From: Spongiibacteraceae bacterium
GTDB taxonomy: Bacteria; Pseudomonadota; Gammaproteobacteria; Pseudomonadales; PIVM01
DNA length: 11,078 nucleotides
Assembly: GCA_030618505.1 (NCBI GenBank)
Contig: JAUXDF010000066.1
Coordinates: 1 to 11,078, forward strand
Direction of reading: 5' to 3'
A program made the position numbers and the translations under genes. Each line of letters begins with the position of its first letter. The stretch's first letter is position 1. Shown here one piece after another: positions 1 to 5,500 of the stretch. The notes under the pieces were generated by a model. That model saw only the letters and a list, made by a program, of their open reading frames with translations, was not told the origin of the DNA and did not search any database.

Positions 1-213
1 TGCAAGAGCAGCTGTTGATAGATTGTTGAAATAATAATTGTTAGCCTATATAACTAAATGCAGTGCATATAACATACTTTGTCTTGTCTTTTGTTGGAAA
101 TAGACTAAATAAATCCAGAGGTTATTGTTTTTTATTGTAGGGCTTAGGGTAAAGCGTAAAAAGTGTTTTCGGTATCAGCTCAGGGCTTTCTTAGTTTGTA
201 CTAAAAGCTGGCA
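1..213. other. AT-rich stretch with no recognisable gene
   Basis: No convincing coding region, RNA gene or promoter motif was seen here. The minus-strand beta-barrel gene ends at 214, so this is its downstream flank. An imperfect inverted repeat around 186-210 (GCTT, TTAGT / ACTAA, AAGC, with a 2-nt bulge) has no T-run on the minus-strand exit side, so I do not call it a terminator. Confidence 0.5.
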
Positions 214-909
214 TTAGTAGAAATAATAGGCTGTCATGGAAAAGTGACTGGCATCAAGTTTTTCACCGCCCACATCACCAAGCTCCCTGCTTTCTTTGGT
301 TTGGTATTCGATATTGGTTATACGGGCACCGATTATATAGCTTTCGTTAAATCGGTAGTTATACTCAACGATAAAGCCCATAGCATCCTCCATTTTTCGC
401 GTTGAGGTGCCGTTTTGAGTGTCAATTTTTGCCTCGGGGGATAGGTGGTAGGTAAGGCCGCCGCCGATGCTTTGATTCTTGAAATTGTAGAGCAGCAGGA
501 AATCCAGCGGAAAGCGCGAAATGCGAGACCTTCCATCCTTGTTATCATTGCTATTGTAGTGGATGCTGAAACTGCTTTGGAATGCCAGGTTTTCATCGGG
601 AAATTCGTAGCGGAATCCACCACCGAAAAACCAGCCGCCACCTGATTTGACGGTGTCCTCATCGGTGTTTACCGAGTCCAGATCCCCCACGTACTCTCCG
701 CCAATGGACACACCGCCCATCAGCATAGGGCGCAGGCTATCGATTTTGTTCTCCTCCTCTTTGCCATCGTTGACATCCCGTTCAGAGCGTTCCTCGACAC
801 CGCCGCTAAAGGGGGAGGGGCTATCAGAGGCGATTAGGGGGTTGCAGTAGCTTGAGGCTATTATTATTGGTGCGATAGCGCGTAATGCGCGGATTAACAT
901 TGTTATCAT
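214..909 (-). CDS. putative outer-membrane beta-barrel protein
   Basis: This encodes a 231-aa protein that I cannot assign to a named family. Residues 1-27 look like a signal peptide: an N-terminal Arg, a hydrophobic run (AIAPIIIASS) and possible cleavage near PLIAS. A polar, charged stretch (about 30-58) follows. The rest alternates Gly- and aromatic-rich strands (GGGWFFGGGFRYEF, FPLDFLLLYNF, GFIVEYNYRF) and ends in SMTAYYFY. A C-terminal aromatic residue is the usual signal for outer-membrane barrel assembly. The start at 909 is supported by AGGAG about 5 nt upstream on the minus strand; a Met three codons in is an alternative. It lies 67 nt downstream of norR on the same strand with no terminator between them, so co-transcription is likely. 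A link to NO or nitrite physiology is inferred from position only. Confidence 0.6.
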   Translation of the reverse strand: MITMLIRALRAIAPIIIASSYCNPLIASDSPSPFSGGVEERSERDVNDGKEEENKIDSLRPMLMGGVSIGGEYVGDLDSVNTDEDTVKSGGGWFFGGGFRYEFPDENLAFQSSFSIHYNSNDNKDGRSRISRFPLDFLLLYNFKNQSIGGGLTYHLSPEAKIDTQNGTSTRKMEDAMGFIVEYNYRFNESYIIGARITNIEYQTKESRELGDVGGEKLDASHFSMTAYYFY

Positions 910-976
910 TCATTACTCCTGATGGTCGAGCACTAGCTTAACAGCTCCGTCGGGCTTGTAAATACGCAGACGTGGG

Positions 977-2569
977 CTATTTTTTGATGCCTAGCCGTTT
1001 GGCCAGGCGATGTAAGTTGCTGCGATCCATCTGCAATTCTTTGGCTGCCAGGGACCAATTGCTGTTGGTCTGTTTGACGGTATTTTCGATAAGCTGGCGC
1101 TGAAACTGGTCGACGATATCGCTATAGCTGCCATCAAGGGGCACGTTTCCAGTCGTACTGGCGAGGGTGCTTTGTGTGCCTTGATTGTTGTCGATATTGA
1201 GATGATGCAGCTCAACAATAACCACTGGGTCTCGGGCGTCACTCGCCGCTCTAAGTGCAGCACGCATGATTACATGTTCAAGTTCGCGTACGTTGCCTGG
1301 CCACTGGTAGCGGGTCAGAGCTGATAGTGCCTGTGGGCTCATGCGCATTTCCTTGCAATCCAGACGAATGCGCGCCTGATCAAGAAAATGGCCTGCTAAT
1401 AAAGGGATGTCTTCGCGACGTTGTTCGAGGGTGGGGACCTTTAGCGGGTAAACATTAAGTCGGTGGTAAAGGTCGGCACGAAAGTTGCCATTTTTGACTT
1501 CTTCCTGAAGGTCTCGGTTAGTGGAGGCGATGATGCGAACGTCAACGGAGGTGTTTTTGTCCTCTCCAACACGCTGGATTTCCCCAAATTGAATGGCGCG
1601 AAGTAGTTTTGCTTGCAGCTGTAAGGGGAGTTCGCCTACCTCATCGAGTAAAATAGTGCCTTTATCGGCTAGTTCAAATTTACCCGAGCGCCCACGACTG
1701 GCACCGGTGAAAGCGCCTTTCACATGGCCAAAAAGTTCGCTTTCGGCGATTTGCTCAGGTAGCGCTGCGCAGTTGACATAAACCAGCGGCTGTCCCGAGC
1801 GTGGCGAGTGGGCGTGGATGGTACGGGCGACGATTTCCTTGCCGGTGCCGGTTTCCCCGCAGATCAGTACCGACAGGTCGGAATGGGAAACAATATCGAC
1901 TTCCTGAATCAGCTGTGACATTACCGGGCTTTTGCCCATTAGCTCACCACCTCTTTTTAGTGCTTCAGCGACCAGATCTTTGGTGACCATGCCTCTGCGT
2001 TCGGCCTGTTCCTCCAGGGTTTCGATCAGGCGGGTGATACGAAGGGAGGCGGCAGCAAGGGCGACAAGGGTGGACAAGGACCAGTCATCCACCTGCTGGA
2101 AGGTGTCAGGCTCAAGGGCATCAAGTGTGATGATACCGGCAATGTAATTTTTGACGTAAAGAGGGGCGCCCATGCAGGCATGTACGGCAAGTTTGCCGGC
2201 CGAGTCGTTGGCCATTAGCCCGTCATAGGGATCCGGAAGCGGGTCATCCTCGGCGAACCGCAGCGGACCCTTGGCATCAAGAATAGCCTTTAGTCGAGGG
2301 TGATCCTGCGGATCAAAACGCTTGCCAATGACTTCGGCGGAGAGGCCGTTAACAGAGATGGGGATCAGTGAGCCGTTTTCGTAGGACATTAACACCACAG
2401 AGTCGCAATTCAGGGCTTTGCGAATGGTGTTGACAATATGGTCGCAGCGAGCCTTTCTGGGTAGGTCGGTAATCAGGTCGCGGGAGATGGCAAGAATGGC
2501 TTCGTTGGCGCCGGGCTTCACCTGATTAATTTCGCCAGTTTTGCGTGGCGCGGAGTTTTGTTTATTCAT
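977..2569 (-). CDS. norR: NorR, nitric-oxide-responsive sigma-54 activator
   Basis: This is an NO-sensing bacterial enhancer-binding protein, 530 aa from the chosen start. It has three parts in the usual NorR order. The N-terminal GAF domain (about 25-180) keeps the residues reported as non-heme iron ligands in E. coli NorR: LPDPYDG (Asp113 and Asp116), VHAC (His130 and Cys132) and TLD (Asp150). The AAA+ domain (about 215-450) has Walker A GETGTGKE at about 238-245, the sigma-54 contact loop GAFTGA at about 285-290, and Walker B LLDEVGE at about 307-313. A Fis-type helix-turn-helix (SNWSLAAKELQMDRSNLHRLAKRLG) lies at the C terminus. The frame is open to a TTG at 2638, but I chose the ATG at 2569 because the extra 23 residues do not look like NorR and overlap NorR-type operator sequences. 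It is divergent from nirS and probably leads a two-gene transcript with the beta-barrel gene. Confidence 0.93.
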   Translation of the reverse strand: MNKQNSAPRKTGEINQVKPGANEAILAISRDLITDLPRKARCDHIVNTIRKALNCDSVVLMSYENGSLIPISVNGLSAEVIGKRFDPQDHPRLKAILDAKGPLRFAEDDPLPDPYDGLMANDSAGKLAVHACMGAPLYVKNYIAGIITLDALEPDTFQQVDDWSLSTLVALAAASLRITRLIETLEEQAERRGMVTKDLVAEALKRGGELMGKSPVMSQLIQEVDIVSHSDLSVLICGETGTGKEIVARTIHAHSPRSGQPLVYVNCAALPEQIAESELFGHVKGAFTGASRGRSGKFELADKGTILLDEVGELPLQLQAKLLRAIQFGEIQRVGEDKNTSVDVRIIASTNRDLQEEVKNGNFRADLYHRLNVYPLKVPTLEQRREDIPLLAGHFLDQARIRLDCKEMRMSPQALSALTRYQWPGNVRELEHVIMRAALRAASDARDPVVIVELHHLNIDNNQGTQSTLASTTGNVPLDGSYSDIVDQFQRQLIENTVKQTNSNWSLAAKELQMDRSNLHRLAKRLGIKK

Positions 2570-2575
2570 AGCAAT

Positions 2576-2611
2576 GTTGTCAATTTTACCTATCGGTGTC
2601 TTATCGACAAC
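2576..2611 (-). promoter_or_regulatory. NorR-type operator(s) in the norR leader
   Basis: Bases 2595-2611 read GGTGTC-TTATC-GACAAC on the plus strand, which is GTTGTC-GATAA-GACACC on the norR strand. This fits the known NorR core GT-N7-AC and closely resembles the boxes before nirS (2978-2994) and the nirT-like gene (5222-5238). A weaker partial match, GTTGTC followed by AATTT and TAC, lies at 2576-2589. The strong box is centred 34 nt upstream of the norR ATG, a position that would suit autoregulation, possibly repression. Binding is inferred. Confidence 0.55.
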
Positions 2612-2800
2612 GATAGCGGCTATTACTAAGCAAATCAATACTAATAATACAAAAACTAAATCGATGCTATGATTCTATAAAGTCCTTTTAAAACAAAATG
2701 TTAAGATATTTTTTTGGCAAGATTAAGATGCTTGTATAAGCAATATGTGAAATAAAACATGCATATTTCTTACATAAAATAGAATAAGGAGAAATTCTCG

Positions 2801-2842
2801 ATGGTTTGTTTTGTTGTTTCTCGTCAATTTATTGAGCCTTAA
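2801..2842 (+). CDS. possible 13-codon leader ORF upstream of nirS
   Basis: ATG at 2801 opens 13 codons (MVCFVVSRQFIEP) ending in TAA. It is preceded by a good Shine-Dalgarno AAGGAG at 2786-2791 with 9-nt spacing. The SD overlaps an 11-nt palindrome (GAGAA-A-TTCTC, 2789-2799). No clear promoter was found; TTGGCA (2714) and TATAAG (2735) are only 15 bp apart. It may be chance, because ORFs this short are common in AT-rich DNA. Confidence 0.2.
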   Translation: MVCFVVSRQFIEP

Positions 2843-2877
2843 CTTTTGCAAGTGACTGCCCACTTATTAATCTGCGC

Positions 2878-2891
2878 TTGTGATGGATCAA
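2878..2891 (+). promoter_or_regulatory. FNR/DNR-like box upstream of nirS
   Basis: TTGTG-ATGG-ATCAA matches the FNR/DNR consensus TTGAT-N4-ATCAA at 8 of 10 defined positions. If it acts at -41.5, a -10-like CATATT at 2911-2916 would fit a start near 2926. It shares 12 of 14 bases with the box at 5133-5146 upstream of the nirT-like gene. Function is inferred from the motif and from the known FNR/DNR control of nirS in other denitrifiers. Confidence 0.5.
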
Positions 2892-2977
2892 TTTTTTTCT
2901 TGTTGAGGCGCATATTCAGCTTGAAAAATAACCCAAAAGATAAGAAAAGTCTGAGATTAAGATCTTGGATACAGATT

Positions 2978-2994
2978 GGTGTCATATTGACAAC
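2978..2994 (+). promoter_or_regulatory. NorR-type enhancer site for nirS
   Basis: GGTGTC-ATATT-GACAAC contains the perfect inverted repeat TGTCA-TAT-TGACA (2980-2992) and the NorR core GT-N7-AC (2981-2991). Its centre, 2986, is 83 bp upstream of the GG of the sigma-54-like promoter at 3068-3083, which places it about 108 bp upstream of the predicted transcription start. That is a normal distance for a sigma-54 enhancer. The divergently encoded NorR is the obvious binder. Confidence 0.65.
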
Positions 2995-3067
2995 TTTTGG
3001 CTTTTCTATGCGCCATATTTATTGTCCGCATAAGTTGATATCTATATAAAACAATGAGTTGTATTGT

Positions 3068-3083
3068 TGGTTCGTTTTTTGCT
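3068..3083 (+). promoter_or_regulatory. sigma-54 (-24/-12) promoter of nirS
   Basis: TGGTTCG-TTTT-TTGCT has the invariant GG-N10-GC spacing (GG at 3069-3070, GC at 3081-3082). It matches the consensus TGGCACG-N4-TTGCW at all but two defined positions. The predicted start is about 3094, leaving a leader of roughly 174 nt before the nirS ATG. It is supported by the NorR-type box 83 bp upstream and by the same arrangement before the nirT-like gene. Confidence 0.65.
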
Positions 3084-3093
3084 ATATCCATGC

Positions 3094-3130
3094 CAGCGAT
3101 AGGCGAATAAATCGCTGTCCCGTTTTTTTT
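3094..3130 (+). promoter_or_regulatory. hairpin plus T-run at the predicted nirS 5' end
   Basis: CAGCGAT (3094-3100) pairs with ATCGCTG (3111-3117) across a 10-nt loop. Five bases later comes a run of eight T (3123-3130). The stem begins at the start site predicted from the sigma-54 promoter. It could protect the 5' end of the mRNA or act as a weak attenuator, but the stem is short and not directly joined to the T-run. Confidence 0.25.
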
Positions 3131-3267
3131 GGGAAAACTGTTTGGCTCTAGGTCAAAAGAACTTTTGCTGACCGGGTGGTAGTTGATGCTACGGCATATC
3201 GTTATTTTACGCGCTGTGCTTGTTAGGTAGCTATCCAATGGCGGCAATATTATGGGGATTAAATGAA

Positions 3268-4902
3268 ATGAAAAAAATGAAACTGGGTCTTTCTGCTCTG
3301 GGAATGACGCTTGGCCTGGCGGCTTCCGGCATCGCAATGAATGCCTCCGCTGCAGCGCCAACTCTTTCTGATGCAGATTTTGATAAAGCAAAATCCATGT
3401 ACTTTCAGCGTTGTGCTGGTTGTCACGGTGTTTTGCGAAAAGGTGCAACGGGCAAGAGCTTGCTGCCAAAAGAAACCCTGAAGAAGGGTCAAAAACGCCT
3501 TGAGAAGATCATCACTCATGGTACCGATGGTGGTATGAACAACTTTAACGATATCTTCTCCAAAGAAGAGATCACCATGATTTCGACCTATATCCAGATG
3601 GAGCCACCGATTCCGCCAGAGATGTCTCTGGAGCTGATGAAGGAGCGCCATAAGGTATACATTGAGCCTAAAGATTACCCAACAAAGCCTTTACATGGCC
3701 TTAACTGGGAAAACTTTTTTGTCGTTATCGAGCGTGATGCAGGCAAGATAGCCATTATCGATGGTGATACTAAGGAAATCGTTGATCACATCGATGCCGG
3801 TTATGCGGTACACGTAATCAAAGCTACTGAGCATCACAAAACCCAAAAGCCAGTTAATGGTGTTGAGGGACGTTTCTGGTATACCCAGGGTCGTGACGGC
3901 AAGATGACCAAAATCGATTTGTGGCAGAAGCCCGGCAGCATGCTGGTAGCTGAAACACAGATGGCTTATGACGCACGTGACGTAGCGGTTTCCGGTGATG
4001 GCAAATACGTTATCGGTGGTGGTTACTGGCCTCCACATTTCGTTATTCTTGATGCTATCACTATGGAGCCGTTGAAGGTGGTTTCTACCCGTGGTACCAA
4101 TGTTGATGGAGAGTATGTTAACGAAGCGCGTGTAGCGGCTATCTACACTACACCTAATGAGCCTACTTTTCTGGTAGCGGTTAAAGAATTAGGTCAAATG
4201 TGGCAGGTGGACTACACCGATCTTGATAACCTGCGTATTGAGCAAATCAACTCTGCTAAATACCTGCACGATGGTTTCTTCGATCCTACTGGTCGTTACT
4301 TCCAGATTGCTGCCAACGCTTCTGACAAAATGGTTGTCGTTGACACCAAAGAACGCAAGTTAGAGTCAATGATTGATGTTGGCACCAAGCCGCATCCTGG
4401 TCCTGGTGCTAACTGGACTGACGATAAATGTGGCCCTGTTGGTGCAACCACTCACTTGGGTGAAGGTACTGTGACTGTGTGGGGTAACGATCCTGCCAAG
4501 CATGCGAAAAATGCATGGAAGGTTTGCTATACCGTTGAGACTGATGGTCCGGGCGTATTCGTACGTACCCATCCAAACAGCAAATACGTTTGGGCTGACC
4601 AGACCAAAACACCTGATGTTGAAACTCAGCAGAGTGTTCAGGTCATCGACAAGAAGACCCGCGAAATTGTTAAAACTATCCGTGTAACCAAAGAAGATGG
4701 AAAAGCTGCGGTTCATATGGAGTTTAACAAGGACGGTACCGAGGTTTGGGTTTCAGTCTGGAACCGTAAAGACGCAGGTAACCCAACCGGTGAAATCGTG
4801 GTTTATGATGCGAAGACGCTTAAAGAGATCAAGCGCATCAAAGGTCTGACTACACCGACTGGTAAGTTCAATGTTTACAACCGTACTAATCACGTAACTT
4901 AA
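3268..4902 (+). CDS. nirS: NirS, cytochrome cd1 nitrite reductase (NO-forming)
   Basis: NirS reduces nitrite to nitric oxide in the periplasm. The precursor is 544 aa from ATG 3268, which has GGGG about 11 nt upstream; the frame continues upstream to a TTG at 3220, but a typical signal peptide starts at MKKMKLGLSALG. Cleavage is expected near NASA-AAP (about 28-30). The N-terminal cytochrome c domain has CAGCH at 49-53. The eight-bladed heme d1 propeller follows, with the conserved histidine contexts YAVH (His182), YLHDG (His334) and KPHPGPGAN (His376) and the family ending TTPTGKFNVYN. It needs heme d1 from the downstream nir genes and electrons from a periplasmic carrier. It is a single-gene unit: strong terminator after it, its own regulatory region before it. 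The gene looks intact. Confidence 0.97.
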   Translation: MKKMKLGLSALGMTLGLAASGIAMNASAAAPTLSDADFDKAKSMYFQRCAGCHGVLRKGATGKSLLPKETLKKGQKRLEKIITHGTDGGMNNFNDIFSKEEITMISTYIQMEPPIPPEMSLELMKERHKVYIEPKDYPTKPLHGLNWENFFVVIERDAGKIAIIDGDTKEIVDHIDAGYAVHVIKATEHHKTQKPVNGVEGRFWYTQGRDGKMTKIDLWQKPGSMLVAETQMAYDARDVAVSGDGKYVIGGGYWPPHFVILDAITMEPLKVVSTRGTNVDGEYVNEARVAAIYTTPNEPTFLVAVKELGQMWQVDYTDLDNLRIEQINSAKYLHDGFFDPTGRYFQIAANASDKMVVVDTKERKLESMIDVGTKPHPGPGANWTDDKCGPVGATTHLGEGTVTVWGNDPAKHAKNAWKVCYTVETDGPGVFVRTHPNSKYVWADQTKTPDVETQQSVQVIDKKTREIVKTIRVTKEDGKAAVHMEFNKDGTEVWVSVWNRKDAGNPTGEIVVYDAKTLKEIKRIKGLTTPTGKFNVYNRTNHVT

Positions 4903-4927
4903 ACGCTGTTTAATTGTGTGATGAACA

Positions 4928-4962
4928 GGCGGGTATGGATTTGATCCATACCCGCCTTTTTT
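4928..4962 (+). terminator. strong intrinsic terminator after nirS
   Basis: GGCGGGTATGGAT (4928-4940) and ATCCATACCCGCC (4944-4956) form a perfect 13-bp stem with a 3-nt loop, followed directly by six T. It ends nirS transcription and separates it from the nirT-like operon. Confidence 0.95.
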
Positions 4963-4995
4963 GTAGTTGTGCTTGTGTAAAAAACGACTGGTTTT

Positions 4996-5031
4996 GTTGT
5001 CAAAAGCACTTTATGTTGTTGATATGACAAC
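4996..5031 (+). promoter_or_regulatory. two further NorR-type boxes, distal to the nirT-like promoter
   Basis: Bases 5015-5031 read GTTGTT-GATAT-GACAAC, matching the strong box at 5222-5238 at 11 of 12 arm positions. Bases 4996-5012 read GTTGTC-AAAAG-CACTTT, a weaker match that keeps GT-N7-AC. Their centres (5023 and 5004) are 19 bp apart, nearly two helical turns. They lie more than 300 bp upstream of the predicted sigma-54 start at 5338, and I found no GG-N10-GC promoter between 5031 and 5222. Confidence 0.4.
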
Positions 5032-5132
5032 GCGAAAAGAGTGCTGGCCCGTCGGTAATGATGGTTTGTTTCGTCTTTTTTAGGGCAATAGAGCGGAGTG
5101 AATTAAAGCTGTGGGATGAATGCCTGATAAGT

Positions 5133-5146
5133 TTGCGCTGGATCAA
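5133..5146 (+). promoter_or_regulatory. FNR/DNR-like box upstream of the nirT-like operon
   Basis: TTGCG-CTGG-ATCAA fits TTGAT-N4-ATCAA at 8 of 10 positions and shares 12 of 14 bases with the nirS box at 2878-2891. Its centre is about 90 bp upstream of the NorR-type box; for nirS the distance is about 101 bp. Function is inferred. Confidence 0.45.
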
Positions 5147-5221
5147 GTTTGAATTTTGAAAAGCACAATTTTATGCCTGAAATGGTTTAGATCTAGAGTT
5201 TGTAGCTTATCTTTTGTGATG

Positions 5222-5238
5222 GTTGTCAGATAGACAAC
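5222..5238 (+). promoter_or_regulatory. NorR-type enhancer site for the nirT-like operon
   Basis: GTTGTC-AGATA-GACAAC is a perfect 6-bp inverted repeat with a 5-bp spacer and contains GT-N7-AC. Its centre, 5230, is exactly 83 bp upstream of the GG of the sigma-54-like promoter at 5312-5327, the same spacing as at nirS. Confidence 0.65.
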
Positions 5239-5311
5239 GCATTTGGGGCTTATTTGAATTTTATCCCTTGTGAATGTCAAAAAAACTATACATATCAATT
5301 TGTTGCTGTGT

Positions 5312-5327
5312 TGGTTTAGTTATTGCA
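5312..5327 (+). promoter_or_regulatory. sigma-54 (-24/-12) promoter of the nirT-like operon
   Basis: TGGTTTA-GTTA-TTGCA has GG (5313-5314), N10, GC (5325-5326) and a perfect -12 element, TTGCA. The predicted start near 5338 gives a leader of about 163 nt. The leader holds a 7-bp hairpin, GCTTCCC (5408-5414) with GGGAAGC (5426-5432). Confidence 0.62.
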
Positions 5328-5449
5328 ATTGTTTTGTTAAGTGTCGATTTAATAGAAATAACGCGAGAGGGCGGTTAGTGATAATTTATCCGTTCCTGAT
5401 GGAGGTGGCTTCCCAAAAGCATTGAGGGAAGCAAGGGGTTGTCGAAGTG

Positions 5450-5497
5450 ATGGCCGGCCGTTTTGAAAATATTCAGTTGTTAACGACGTGGGGATAA
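5450..5497 (+). CDS. possible 15-codon leader ORF before the nirT-like gene
   Basis: ATG at 5450 opens 15 codons (MAGRFENIQLLTTWG) ending in TAA three bases before the nirT-like ATG, with AAGGGG at 5433-5438 as a possible SD (11-nt spacing). The tight stop-start spacing would allow translational coupling. There is no further evidence, and it may be chance. Confidence 0.18.
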   Translation: MAGRFENIQLLTTWG

Positions 5498-5500
5498 GTG

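Noticed and set aside
2570..2638. Upstream extension of norR to TTG 2638
   Set aside because: The added residues do not resemble NorR, the start codon is rare, and the stretch contains a good NorR-type operator, so it is better read as leader.
2851..2866. AAGTG...CACTT as a further NorR-type site
   Set aside because: The GT-AC spacing is N8 rather than N7, and the arms do not match the GTTGTC/GACAAC pattern.
2999..3017. TGGC...TGCGCC as a sigma-54 promoter just after the nirS NorR box
   Set aside because: The GG to GC spacing is 9 or 11 bases rather than the strict 10, and it lies too close to the enhancer box.
3123..3130. T-run after a hairpin as a true terminator in the nirS leader
   Set aside because: The stem is only 7 bp with a 10-nt loop, and the T-run begins five bases away, unlike the strong terminator at 4928-4962.
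3143..3156. TGGCTCTAGGTCAA as an FNR/DNR box close to nirS
   Set aside because: Only the right half-site is good; the better TTG is at the wrong spacing (N9), and no -10 element fits downstream.
2957..3469. Minus-strand frame of 170 codons across the nirS promoter and 5' end
   Set aside because: It overlaps the nirS signal-peptide coding region and the regulatory sites, has no recognisable protein character and no plausible ribosome-binding site; it is a shadow frame.
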